Positions 46,262 through 61,200 are shown, counted from the stretch's first letter. The stretch: 64,000 bases of DNA from Pectinophora gossypiella (GCF_024362695.1 NC_065408.1:2480001-2544000); one strand, 5' to 3'. Made by a program: numbers and translations. Notes: a model not told the origin generated them from the letters alone.

Positions 46262-49200
46262 ATGAACTCTCAAGTGAAATCTACGTCTCTGTCCGCGGAC
46301 CTGAACAATTTTATTTACGGTGTATCGAAGCGCAACTTCCAGAATGCGCCGGAACTTACGAAAATTGGTGCTTCTCTTCTGAAGAACTTCCCAGCAGCAA
46401 GGGATGCTGTGCTGGAGTACTTTGCTATGGTCTTTCATGATGCTGTCAATGTCTCTATCAACCAGACAGATTATGAGGTAGGAATAGTGATAACCTAACC
46501 AATTACGGCTAGTATAAGTCGCAATAAAAGGACTCAATAAGCTTTTCTAATTTTTTGTATATACTTGGACGTTGTATATTTTTAAAAATAAAACAGACGG
46601 CAGTTACGAAAGTGACCAATTAAAAGTGCTGAGCAAGTGATGTAGCTTACACCTGTTGGACCTCCAAAACTAGCAATTATTGCTATGCATATGAAAGAAA
46701 GAAATATTTATTATTGAAAGATGCCACACACATTACTTATCTAGTATTTTATATCTATCAAAAGCTGCAAGGTGTTAATTGCCTATGCCTCTGCCCATCC
46801 CATACAGGCGTGAGTTTTTTCTATATTGTTATTATTTTCAGAATGAGTCCAATGCAAATGGTTCCCTAGAGAGTGTGGCTATGATTGGCCCGGAACTGTG
46901 TAACCTAGGGGAGTCGTGGGCCCCATTCATTGCTCCCTGGTGCATCAACCTCATTATGGACATTGCTACAGACAAGGCCAACTTACCTAGTAAGTAATAA
47001 CACAGATATCTTTGTCATGCCACTACTGGGCACAGGCTTCCTCACAATCAACTATTTATTTATAAACTATAAATATACTAATAAAAATAATATGTAATAA
47101 ACCCCAAAAGGGTTTGTCCCAATACCATACCCACAATACATATTATATTAATATTTCATCATGTTGTAGAGAGAGTATTGAGCATACTCCTTAATCTACT
47201 CTAAGTAATAATTTAAAAAATAAGTAAATATTTTAATTCTACTGAGGTTGCTCCTGACACTATATGTGCTTGAGGGCTAATGTAACGTATGTAATGTGTA
47301 TGTATAATGTTACTTTCCTAAAATGTTCCTTGCCAAAATGTCCCGTCCATAAAATATTCCTTCTACAAAATGTTCCTTGCCAAATTGTCCCTTCCATAAA
47401 ATATCCCTTGCCAAATTGTCCCTTCCATAAAATATCCCTTCCACAAAATGTTCCTTTCCAAAATGTTCCTTCCATAAAATATCCCTTCCACAAAATGTCC
47501 CTTCCATAAAATATCCCTTCCACAAAATGTTCCTTGCCAAAATGTCCCTTCCATAAAACATCCTTTCCACAAAATGTCCCTTCCATAAAATATCCCTTCC
47601 ACAAAATGTTCCTTTCCAAAATGTTCTTTCCATAAAATATCCCTTCCACAAAATGTCCCTTCCATAAAATATCCCTTCCACAAAATGTTCCTTTCCAAAA
47701 TGTTCCTTCCACAAAATATTCCTTCCCAAAGTGTTCCTTCCCAGAATGCCCCTTCCACAAAACATCCCTTCCACAAAATGTTCCTTTCAAAATGTCCCTT
47801 CTCAAAATATCTCTTCCACAAAATATCTCTTCCACAAAATGTCCTTTCCACAAAAAGTAATTTAATTTAGTGTATAATGGCTAACATATTTTTTTATTTC
47901 AGATGCAACTTTACAGAGCACAGAGCCAGTGAGGGTTCTTCTGGACATAACCACACAAAACCTCACCCTATTGAATTCTGATGAGAGAGCAAAATGCATT
48001 GACATGATGCTAGGTAATAAAACTAATATACATATACATAAAGAGTTTATATGTCCCACTTCTGGGCCCAGGCCTCCTCTCAATCAACTAGAAGGGGTGG
48101 ATCATATTCCACCATATTGCTCCACTGTGAGTTGATGGAGGTGCTTTTAGATGGCTAATAGCTGGGACCAACAGCTTAACATGCCCTTTGAAGCATGGGA
48201 TCCTTATCAAACAAAGGACAGACTCACAAAGTGATTTCGACAATGTCCCCATTGAGAATCGAACCTGGACTTCCAGATAGTTTTTTTTAAATATTACTCT
48301 TTGTAAATATTTTGTGTATGGTATAAAATAATTTCTCGTGTTATTATTAGTATGTTTAATAATAAATACTATAGTTGATTTTTATTTATTTAAGTGGGAT
48401 AGAAGAAGAGAATTGGGAATATTTTGTTTGTTGTCGTGCAGGATGTCGCGCGTGCTCGTGGGCGGTGGGCTGGGTGGGGCGCGCGGAGCCGGCGCTGGTG
48501 GCGCCGCGCGCGCTGGCGCTGGCGCCCGACGCGGCGCGGCCCGTGCTGCAGCACCTGGCGCACCACCCGCCTGCGCTCGCGCACGTGCGCGCCGCGCTCG
48601 TAGACCTCTTCCAGGTACGTTGCAGGTGGATTCCTGGCAGTAAAAGGCACCAAAGTTATGTAAATAATTAAGAGCTTAATTACCTAGCCTCTAGGTAGAT
48701 AAGATCTTCTATCGTGTGGGTTGTGAGGTGGACTCCCATACGTACCTGTACGTACTTGTACAGGGTGTAACTGACGCCGTAACTAATACTGAGGGAGATG
48801 ATACAGCTCATTATTCTGAGTTAATATCAAGTGGAATTTCCATCGCAAAGTGTAGAATTGAAAATAATTTAAAATAACATACAAAAAAAAGGAATTTTCG
48901 ACGAAAAAATCCACTTGATATTCACTCAGAATCATGAGCTGAATCATACCCCTCAGAATTCCTTACGATGTCACTAACATGTATGTGCAATGGTCCTCTT
49001 TTCAACTTGACTGACACCGAATTTGCCTTAGCCTGTTAGAAACAGCTTTAAATAAATAAATAAAAGAAGTTTATTCAACCACAAATATATTACAAAATTG
49101 CTTAAACCTAATTACATGTAACACATTATCAGTTGTGGCCGAAAAGGAGGAGCCTCAGCATTGCTGCTGCTTTTCAGTCACCCCCTGTATAACCAACTGA

Positions 49201-52200
49201 GTCGCTACACTGGATGCCGTGAGAACATTTTACCAAAACAACAACACTATTTAAATTAAAATTTAGACAGAAACATAAATATAAATATAAGCCATGCTGC
49301 AATTTGGTTGACCAACTGGCTTTGTGATGGATATAGCTTTAATTATTTGTTTATAGGGTGCAATTCGAGACGACAGCAGTGTAGACAAGAAGCGAGATGT
49401 GATACCCTACCTATTAAACTTGGCATCAAAATCGGACATAGTTCTAAAAGCCCTCACACAAGACATTGAACAGACATGTAAGTAGATATACATTTCTGTA
49501 TTGTTGTTGGAATTAATAATTAGTAGAGATGCAAGGACTAGTCGGTTTTGACTACTAGTTGACTGTGCATATTAAAAAAAAAACTTAAGCTTCAACGAAA
49601 TTCTAGAAATAACAGTCCAGTGTACTTGAATAAACAAATATTTATAACAATCACAATAATCATTGTTTTAAGTTTACGCGGTTATTATCATAATTAAAAC
49701 ACATAATAACGGGTTCTTACCCCCATTAAAACATATCCCCATTTAAACGCGGTAAGAACCCTTTATTATGAGTTTTAATTAATCACAATAATCGTCATCC
49801 AATAATAAGAATATCGCCGATATGTACACATACCGCTCAAACATTTTTGATAACCATTTTTGTCAATCATTATCATCTCCGTCTGTCGATAACGCTAGCG
49901 TCATCCCGTATTTCACAGGGTCCGTTTACCTAAATTGAAGATTTTTACAGGTCGGGTTTTTTTACAGAAGCGTCTGCCTGTCTGACCTTCCAACCCGCGA
50001 AGGGTAAACCAGCCCTATACAAGTTAGGACACATACCCCCGAAAATGCATTTCTCGGGAATGTGGGTTTCCTCACGATGTTTTCCTTTACCGCGTGTTAA
50101 ACGTTTATGATCCAAACATGAATTCGTAAACAAATTCGACAATCACTGGTTTAGGCCTGTTGACTAAAGTTGTTGACCTCAAAGTGACAGGCAATTGTTC
50201 TACCAACGTTTTGCTTTTTTTTAGGCCTGTGCCCAGTTGGCCGTATGTATAGGCTGTTTATGTTGTGTACACACTAACAAACCAATCTTCGGCAGTGACA
50301 GACGAAGTAATAGCTCGGCTGTGCACGCTGTGCGCCACGTACCGCCACAGCCCGGCGTGGGAGGCGGTGGGCCCCGCGGCGCTGGTGACGCTCCTTCTGC
50401 GCTGCCACGTGCACTGCCTACTGCTGCTACTGCGACACGCGCACACCAACCTGTTCTGCAACCAGTTACTGGGTGAGTGGAAGGCGCACACACCTACTAT
50501 ATTTTTTAGTCTATGGTCGTGTCACACCACGGACACTTCATACAAAAACCTCGTTTTACATAGACACTACGCATTGACGTTATCGTATCACGCGCGTCTG
50601 TGTGTGTGACGTTTGATTGAAGACTAAAGGGGAACCTAGCTCAGACGCTGGTGGGGAGCAGAGAGTTGCCGTCCTTTACGTAGTATTATTCTTTATTCTA
50701 TGCTATTGGCTACTGGGGTTTACGGAAAATACTTACTTACTACTACTTAATGAAATACTTACTTTATTTTTTTTTAATTTTTATTTTGTTTTAAGAAAGC
50801 AGAAATATTCCCTTATTCCCAGTAGTCTTACCGAGTAGTCTTACCATTTGAACTACTGGGAATTTTCTCCCAATAGACTTACTGAATAGTAAGACTTTTG
50901 TTTTTCAGAATTCCTTCTACAAAAGTTGGAATACGAGAGTTTGTTCCCGGACAAGAATATTGCGCTAGTGATGAGCGCGGCTGAGGAGATCAACACAGTC
51001 AGAGAGAAGCTGCTGACTGGCACTCAGCTCGAACAGTATTCCCTCGCCAGGATACTTATACTAGTCAGTGAGTATGAGCATTTCATTATCACACTTTTAG
51101 GCTAGGTCGTCTTTGGTGTAAGTGGCACTGTAACGAGTACTGAGGGGGATGATTCCGCTCATAATTCAAAGTTAATATCAAGAGTAATTTTCCGTCGCAA
51201 AAATCATGTTTTTTTTTGTGTTTGATAATTTATTTTAAATTCTATACTTTTTCGATGGAAAATCCCACTTGATATTAACTCAGAATCATGAGCTGAATTA
51301 TGTCCCTTACTATTCGTTACGATGTCACTTACACGCCGTATAAGTACGTACATGTAGCCATACAAGTACGTATGAGTGTTAGTGACACCGTAACGAAAGT
51401 ATCCTGCCACAAAATTCATGAAAATTTTAGTGGCTTTTTAAATTATTTTCAGTTCCATACTTTTGCGACTGATAATTCCACTTGATAACAACTCAGAATC
51501 GTGGTCTGAATTATCTCTCAGAGTTTTCGTTATGATGTTACTAACACCCTGTATAAGTAACTTAAAACGCGTCATATGAAATAACGACGACAACTTGACG
51601 CTAACTTAGCTACACATTCATACGCAGCGGTACCTATATACATTCAATAAAATCGTCAAAAAATATGTAGGTACGTTAGTCGTCTTGGCTTCTATAGCGC
51701 GTGGTGATTCGAAACGCGGGCGGGTTATACAAATCAAGGGATACATGCCCTGACATTCCGTAGTAAGGACTACGGAATGTCAGGCTATCGCTATTTCTTC
51801 ACTAACTTTTCGTCCCACTTTTTGAGCACGTTACTTATATACCAAGAAGAAGAGTGGAGGAAGCGAACGTGGTGTGTCAGGATCGTAGTAACCGGAATTC
51901 ATTAATCCTACAAATGTATTTATCGCACAAAACAAGGAAACAGTTAAAACAGTCAAAACTTTTCTATATGTACGACCTTTTCGCTTAAAAGAATTTTGGC
52001 GGCGAGGCAACAGAACAGAAGATAGTACCCCGGTAGCCACAAGTTGGTAGTGTGACTCCTTAGTTGACGATCCAACGGTAACACCGCTGGAACTTGTATA
52101 TATGCGTCGCGCTGTGCGAACTTCGTTAGCGGGTTTTAGGCCTGCATTTAATTATGTGCGCCATCTGTTGGCTATGGGCGGAACTAGCTGGTCATTAGTT

Positions 52201-55200
52201 AGGTCCGCCACAGTATTTATTCCAGACATCCATTAAAAAAACATACATACATAAACTCACGCCTATTTCTCCCCGGGGTAAGCAGAGGCTATGGAACTCC
52301 ATTTGCTTCGATTCTGACACACTTATTTTGCTTCCTCCACATTCATCAATCGTGTCATACACGCACGCTGGTCAGAGTAGATCGTACTAAACCATATTCA
52401 TATATTCATATTCATATTCATTTATTCCTTGTAACAACTTAACATTGTGTTGGAAATTGAAAATAAAAAATAAATAAAAACAAGCTTAAACTACATTACA
52501 ATCTAAAACAACAGTGGGACTATAACTTACTTACAATATACCTAACAAACTATTACAACAAACACATACAATATCAAAATAATAAAAAAAAAAAAAATCT
52601 TACACTTTAAACTTACACTAAAAACAATGTCGATGTTGTTTGTATTCCTCAACGCTGTAAAAACAATTCTCCAGCAAAAAGAGTTTAAGATTTTTACTAA
52701 ATAATCTTAAACTCTTCTAAGGACAAACCTTTTCTAAGGACATGTACAATTTGGTCAATGCACGTCTTTCTAGGTCTTCCTTTGCTAGCCCTACCATCAA
52801 CCTTCCCTTTATATACTGCTTTCGTAATCCTATTATCCTTCATCCGCTCTGCGTGTCCAAACCAACTTAACATTCCCTTCTCAATCTTAGTCACTATATC
52901 GTCTTTTGCACAACATCTCTCTCTTATCACACTGTTTCTTACTCTATCACTCAAAACCGCAGAAAAAAAATAACAAAAAAAATCAACTGTCAACCAGATT
53001 AAACAAATCTTTCTTTAATGTAATCGCTCATTTTTGTTTTCTACTACTTTTGTCATTTTACTGTTATTAGTTCTTAATTTACATTATGTAAGTTTACTCT
53101 TGTAGCTCAACTTAAGTGGCCGAACCCTGGTTACAAAGTCACAGGCCTCTGTGCTTAGTTTGGTTTATCAGAGTTCAACAATTAATTTGTACAACTTTGC
53201 TTAATATATACTACCTAATATAATATATACTACTTAAAACTAAAAAAATATAAACTATTTTTTATATAACTAAACTTACTTAAGAATTTAGAAATTATAT
53301 AATATATACTACCTACTTATACTATTATTATTTTTAATAATAATAATAATAAAGTCCGGGCCTCCATAGGCCCGAGATATGAAAAAGACATACAATAATA
53401 ATAATAGTATAAGTAGGTAGTATATATTATATTATTTATAAATTCTAAAGTAAGTTTAGTTATATAAAAAATAGTTTATATTTTTTTAAAAATAGTTTAT
53501 ATAGTTTAAGATTTTTACTAAATAATCTTAAACTCTTCTAAGGACAAACCTTTTCTAAGGACATGTACAATTTGGTCAATGCACGTCTTTCTAGGTCTTC
53601 CTTTGCTAGCCCTACCATCAACCTTCCCTTTATATACTGCTTTCGTAATCCTATTATCCTTCATCCGCTCTGCGTGTCCAAACCAACTTAACATTCCCTT
53701 CTCAATCTTAGTCACTATATCGTCTTTTGCACAACATCTCTCTCTTATCACACTGTTTCTTACTCTATCACTCAAAACCGCAGAAAAAAAATAACAAAAA
53801 AAATCAACTGTCAACCAGATTAAACAAATCTTTCTTTAATGTAATCGCTCATTTTTGTTTTCTACTACTTTTGTCATTTTACTGTTATTAGTTCTTAATT
53901 TACATTATGTAAGTTTACTCTTGTAGCTCAACTTAAGTGGCCGAACCCTGGTTACAAAGTCACAGGCCTCTGTGCTTAGTTTGGTTTATCAGAGTTCAAC
54001 AATTAATTTGTACAACTTTGCTTAATATATACTACCTAATATAATATATACTACTTAAAACTAAAAAAATATAAACTATTTTTTATATAACTAAACTTAC
54101 TTAAGAATTTAGAAATTATATAATATATACTACCTACTTATACTATTATTATTTTTAATAATAATAATAATAAAGTCCGGGCCTCCATAGGCCCGAGATA
54201 TGAAAAAGACATACAATAATAATAATAGTATAAGTAGGTAGTATATATTATATTATTTATAAATTCTAAAGTAAGTTTAGTTATATAAAAAATAGTTTAT
54301 ATTTTTTTAGTTTTAAGTTATTGTTGGAATACTTTTGCGGTGCCCTTACAGGGTGTCACATGCTTGTACATTATTTACTTTAAGAACTGTAAGCTACCAT
54401 GTGACATGCAACAAATAAATAAATAAAAAAAAATCTTCTTTACCAGGTTACAAGCTCCCATCAGAGTTCGTAAGTACGATCAGCTACCTGCTCCAACACT
54501 CGCGTACGGACACGACACTAGCCCTTCTAGTACGCATTATCTCCGGCACAATAACGATGCACACGCCAAACGACTCGCAAGACATCAACGTTGACACAGA
54601 GAGATACCACAACTTCATAAAAACCGGAGTGGAATATGCCTTAAGAGACGCCATCATGTCCGATGAGGAAATCAAAAAGGTCTTCATCGAAGGAAACGTG
54701 CCGAAAGACCAGAAGACTTACCTGCACCATTTTTGTTTGAATATTATTAAATTGTTGAGGTGAGTTCTTTGCTTATATATATATATATATATAAAGGGAC
54801 GGGTAATCGGCAAGCATAAAATTTATGCAACACACGTCAATTTTAAACACAAATCTAAAACAGCCCTATAAAAAAATTGCATTGGCTAATAACCCGAAAG
54901 AATTAAGTTGACAGCACACGTCAAACGGTTTGCATACCAGTGCGATACCTTTTTGGTTCGCCCGGGTTATTCATTCATTCACTCATTCTTCCTAAAATTA
55001 AGAGCTATCAATCATCCGTGCTAATTCCTGTAAATACCATCTAATTTTATTTTAAGTTATATCTGTAATTTTCTTATCCGCCGAAAAGGAAAGGGACGGG
55101 TAATCGACAAGCATAAAATTTATGGAACACACGTCAATTTTAAGCATAAATCTAAAACAACCGTCTAAAAATTTTACATTGGCCAATAACCTGACAGAGT

Positions 55201-58200
55201 TATGTTGACAGCACACGTCAAACGGTTTGCATACCAGCGAGATACCTTTTTGATTCGCCCGGGTTATTCATTAATTTACTCATTCTTCCAAAAAATAAGA
55301 TGTGTCAATCATCCGTCCCTTTTCTTTTCGGCGGATAAGAAAATGAAAGGTATAACTTAAAGTAAAATTAGGTCTGCAGGAATCGGGGCCATTGGCCTAT
55401 CAAATTAAGTACAGCACTTGAAATATGTTTTGTTTTTTTTTTAACTATTGAAGTAATTAGATATTAAAGAAAAAAAAGTTTTATAAGTAATCCTAAGTCC
55501 GTTTCTGTAAACTAAATCTATCTCTGTAAAGTCTAGTGTTCCTGGGTTTTCAATCTATTTGTACATTTATCATTAGATGGGAGAATTCAAACCGCGTGTC
55601 CCACCTGCGCACGCGGCCCATCGGTCGCGCGGTGGAGGCCAACCTGTACCGCGTCGGCGGGGCGCTGCAGACGTACACTTCACTGCTGCGCGAGCGCAGA
55701 GACTGCACCATGGCCGAGCTGGGGGAGATGCCTACTTGCCACGCGCTAGCTGAGGTATGCTATTGTTAAATAGATCATAATCGATCGACTGATACATCAC
55801 TATGCTAATGAACGTCACAACACTGGCTTCTGTACACTGACAGATCTAACTTTAACGTGCATTGAAGTTATTGTAAAATGTTATCTACAGGGTGTTAGTG
55901 ACAGTTAGTGACGTACCGAATACTGATGATTAATTGAGTTCATATCAAGTGCAGTCGCTAAAGCTTGGAACTCTTATCACACAAGTTGTGAGGTAGATTA
56001 CCAACCTCGTCAATCCTGGTGTCAAGGTTACTATTGAGCCGCCAAAGGCCTCTGACATGGCTCTTGTAACGACTATTAACTTACATCAGTAAGTACTAAC
56101 CGGGGCCAACGGCTTAACGTGTCTTTAACCCTTTCACGGGATTTGAATTCGGGACCTCCGGATCGTGAGCCCAACGCTCAACGACTGGACTTCGGAAGCC
56201 GTTAGTATGGAACTGAAAATAGTAAAAAAAAATACTAACATTTTTATGAGTTTTCCGACGGAAAATTCCACTTGATATTAACTCAGAATCATGGTTTCAT
56301 CATTCCTCTCACGAACACCCACACGTACCTTGGTTGGTAGGTCGTGAGAAGCTGCAGCGGTTTTAGGCGGATGAGATGTTCGTTATGTGAAACATGACGT
56401 ATCAAAGTGTAACTATGTTACCTATTGAATGAAAATATTTTTTAACTCGAATTTGAGTTACACTTTGAATCGTCAATTAACTATTAAATAAATATTTGAC
56501 TCGTATACAGGTTTTGGACCGCGTGGACATGTCAGGTACGAAGGCGCCGCCGCCGAGTGTGGAGGTCATCCTGAAGGTCGTGTACGCAACCGTCAAGTAC
56601 TTCTTCCGCTGCTTGCATGAAAAAGGTTAGTATATACAGCCTATGATGCCAAGGTAACGTCAATGTCGTAAACACATTATATCATTCACTGGCCATGTAA
56701 GTAGGTAGAAGGTAATGAGGACAAAAACTAGAAGCTCAAATGTAGGTGGCAGCACTGCTGAGTGTTCCTAAATTTTGACAGTTCTCCATACTGGTGCTAA
56801 TTCCTGTAAACACCATCTAATTTTATTTTAAGTTATATCTGTCATTTTCTTATCCGCCGAAAAGAAAAGGGACTGGTAATCGGCAAGCATAAAGTTTATG
56901 GAACACACGTCAATTTTAAGCACAAATCTAAAACAACCCTATAAAAAATTGCATTGGCTAATAACCCGACAGAATTATTTGACAGCACACGTCAAACGGT
57001 TTGCGTACCAGTGAGATACCTTTTTGGTTCGCCCGGGTTATTCATTCATTCACTCATTCTTCCTAAAATTAAGATCTGTCAATCATCCGTCCCTTTCCTT
57101 TTTGGCGGATAAGAAAATGACAGATATAACTTAAAATAAAATTAGATGGTGTTTACAGGAATTAGCACTACTGTCCTGCTAAAATTTAAATTACGATTGT
57201 TTACTTGGAATGAAATTAGCTTGTCTATTGTCTTTGTTAATAAAAATCGCATCCGACACGCGCTTATAGTGACCCATCGCACTATAACTTATAATAGTTC
57301 GCTACAAGATGCCGGTACGTGTTACGAGTACTAATATTTATACACTTTGAAACCATATCACATTAACTTTTTTGACAAATTAACCCGTAAGTCTAATTAA
57401 ATGTCAAATATGATAGTGCGATAGGGTTCTAAAGTGACATGACGTTGCTGACCCGCAGACACAATGGGCAAGCTCCGCGGCGTGCAGGCGGGCTGCCGGC
57501 TGCTGCGCAAGCTGTGCGTGCACAGCAAGCTGGCGCGGGCCGTGGCGCTGCGCGAGCTGCTGGAGGCCGCCATGTTCAGGGAGGAGCACGCCTTCGGCAG
57601 CCGCAGCCTGCACACCGCCCACGCCCACCCCAACCACAACCTGCTCATACACCTCAACCAGAAACACGTAAGGAGGATAATATAGTGCTATTAATAAACT
57701 AATTTCAGCTTCGAGACTCCCCTCAAGATCAATGTGATAGTTTTTATATAAAAACAGGGACTTGAGCATGATCTTGAGGGCAACTCAGCTGAGATTAGTT
57801 TATTAATACCTCCCTTAGAATAGAATAACCAATACACATTTACAATAATATACTTTTACGACGGAAACTTCCACTTGGTTACTCAGAATCGTGAGCTGAA
57901 TCATCCCCCCTCATTATTCGGTATGGAGTCACTAACACCCTGTATAGATAGATGTACAGGTTTTGTGTTCAACTTTTTATTTATTTTATTGAAGAGAGGT
58001 AACAGGTCAGAAACTTAAATATTTAAGTATAAATAATAATGCGCAATAGCCCTGAGGTAAATCCTGAGGAAACGAATTGGAGCGGGGCGGAGAGTGTCTG
58101 TTCTATACGTAGTATTGTTAGTTATTTACGCTTCTATGCAGACTACAGCCAAAATCGACATAATAGAGACCCAGAAAGCAGTTTTAATGAAACCAGCAAT

Positions 58201-61200
58201 CTTTTTTTGTCCTTGTTATCTGCCATCAGTCGCTAGACTATTATCAGATTTGTTCTGTTATTTTCACTGTTTTGAACTATACAGCCAACGCTGCCTTGTC
58301 CATTAGTCTGTAAGTACATTCGCACGTTTCAGTCTTTTTATGTCCCAACAGGATAGGAGGGAGTTGGCTAAAGGATTAGGATGGTGGACCAAATGTTCCT
58401 TGTGTACTGCTTTACGCTGCTGTGCTTCTTCAGCGACAGTAAGCATTTCTAGGAAACCGGCAATTAATTTAGTGTTTTTCTCATTCCCAGGGATATATAA
58501 CCCAGCTGACTCAGAGCCATACGTCAGTGTTCCACGCGGGCATCATCGGCTCGGGCGTGAGGCACACGAATAGCTCGTACAGTACGTCTGTGCCAGATAT
58601 ACTCACCACCAACAACGAGCTGCTCATGGCCGCGCTCATGGCTTGCATGGTGAGTTGCACAGCCGGCTGACTCAGAGCGTTTTTTTTTTTTTTTTTTTAT
58701 TTATTTATTCCAAAAAAGGTACAATTTTTCTTAAAAAAATAATTTCGCCAAACTTATACCAGTTTGTTGGCGGGCGCTCTTATAACTAAATGAGTATGCA
58801 CCTTTTGTTGCTTAAAAGAAATTGCTAAATACTTAACAACTATTACAATGGTTTGATAATCGACCTTACTACCCACACGATAAGAAAAAGATTACAATGC
58901 TTATAGCGTTTATATATCGATAATGAAAAGAAATAATAGGTAAAAGATTAAAGCAAAGATTCCTGTCTAGCCCTACGACCCGAGGGTCTTGGGATCAAGT
59001 TTAATTACATATTCTTAATTATGTACTTGCTAGACAGAGACAGTATGTGTACCTAATAGGCAGATTGTATGCGCGTGACGTGTGTATGTATGCATGCTTG
59101 TGCGCATGACTGCAAGTGCAAGTATGCGTGATAGGTTTCTAAAAGGGACAGCGCTTAGTCATAATAATAATAGGAAATACTTATGAGGTCAGCTGATGAA
59201 AAGGAAGACGGCGCGAGCGGCCGCTATTGCCTAGTAAGGACTTTCTTAACCTTAGTTTTAAAACTGGTTTACTTATACTAGTTTGTTCTCTTAGCCAACC
59301 TATTTCGTTATAAAATCTTGGTACCAAGTACCTGTCTAGCCTTTTGCCGTAGTAATTGTTTGCTGTATATGTTACAAAGTACCCCTCACGTACCCGTCTT
59401 GTATTATACCTATTGCTCACCTTAGTTTTATACTCGCTACTACAGTAGTTTTCAAGCATGATCAAATATTTAACCTTTAAGTCAACTGGCAAAATATTAA
59501 TTATTGGAAATAGTTCCGCATAGTCCATACATGCTTTCCTTGTTTTGTTGTCAACTAAGTACTTGATTAATCGAGTTTGCAAGATTTTTACATTTTTTAT
59601 GTAGGAGCAAAAGGTCCTGCCATATACGCCCAAACCATAAGAAATGGTTGAAATGGCGTGACGTCAGCGTCTGAGGCAAATCTATAATAACACCCGTATT
59701 CTAACATAATATATAATTATGTTATGATATGATATACATGATGATATATAACTCAACTCTTCCTCCACTCGACTCGGCCTCAGCTGAGCATTATGGTCTT
59801 TTAAGTTGAGATTTACATTCTCGACTTGAGCACGTTACTCACTGGAGTCGAGAATACCATACTACCAACAAAATAATACGAAATTAATGACGTCATTACT
59901 GGAGTGAATTCGAGATAAGGTTGAGGCGCCGTCCGATTTTGGGCTGAGTTCGAGGAAGACCTTGAGGAGAAGAACATAGGACGGAGTCGAAAAAGGGGTC
60001 GAGTTAACATCTTAGAATACGGCTGTAAGTCACTTTGTATACCCGGTTTTACGAGGGACAGAGATATAGTACATCGCCTAGCGCGAAAGGGACGAGAGAT
60101 GTTACTCTTTCGCACTAACGGTATGCAGGTCAGAACAAAAGAGACGAGAGATACGTCACTCTATTCATGCTATGTGGCTGTAAGCTTTTTGCGCGCGTTG
60201 CGCTGTATAAACCAACGTTATTGGCTGCTCGATATGCGTGTACGCATTCTAGCATTCTACCCATAGAATTACGTTCAAAAAAGCCCCCAGGCTTTTGTCA
60301 AATTTTCCAGAACGTAATTTTATTTTGTTTTTCTTTTTTGAGCCTAAATGGTATAATTTACTTTAATATCGTTGCATTTGTGTATATCAGCTTTTGAATA
60401 CACCAAAAACCATGTATCTATCTATGTACTTTGTTCCCAGGACGGCAACAGCGGCATAGTAGAGGGCGCCACGTCTGTGTCACTATTGTTGGTAGAACTG
60501 GTGTCACCTGACGTCATGTATAACGGCCTGCCTTGGCCCGATGAAGACTTTACTAAGGTAACAATTAACTTTGATTTAAATTGGGCTATTGGGTAGTTTC
60601 CTAGGTCAAAGATAAATTATGAAATACTGTTTACTAAATGAAGACAGTTCTAAAGGTGACAAAAACGTTTTATTTTTTCTATTTAACTTATTTATGAATT
60701 TTAATAATATACATATTAGAAAAAATAAATATCACGTTAGTCATATGATGACTGAGTAAAATTTATTAAAAAGTAAGTTGGTTAATATCACGTTTCGCGT
60801 CACTTTCATACAAATTACATAGTGTGTTTTGATGTTTAGTAAAAAGATTTAAGGTTTTTTTTATTTATTTTTTATTTCGGTAGTTTTTGTTAAGATTGAA
60901 CCGGTAAATAGTTCTGTCTTAAATCATTCGTTCATATCGATAATTCGCGTTTAATTTGTAACACAATATTTAATTATTACGTTGTTTTCGACATCATTAT
61001 GCCGGTTGCAGACCAAGAGCTAGGTTAAGTTAGTTTAACGTTTGACATAATGTTTATAGTCTGCACTCAACTATGAAAAACTGTGTCAGTTATGCAAGCT
61101 AAGCTAAACTGACTTAGCTTAGTTCTCGGTCTGTAACCGGTTTAAGGGCCAGCACCAGCACTAACAAAGTGTATAATTGTCTTGTACGCAGCAAGTGAGC

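Noticed and set aside
47260..47853. Minus-strand open frames of 154-197 codons rich in WKGHFVEGIF-like repeats
   Set aside because: They are the 16-bp minisatellite read in three frames, inside an INTS5 intron, with no start context or splice support.
53242..53482. Structured RNA or CRISPR-like array
   Set aside because: The signal is a single AT-rich foldback duplicated once by the 821-bp tandem repeat, with no regular spacers.
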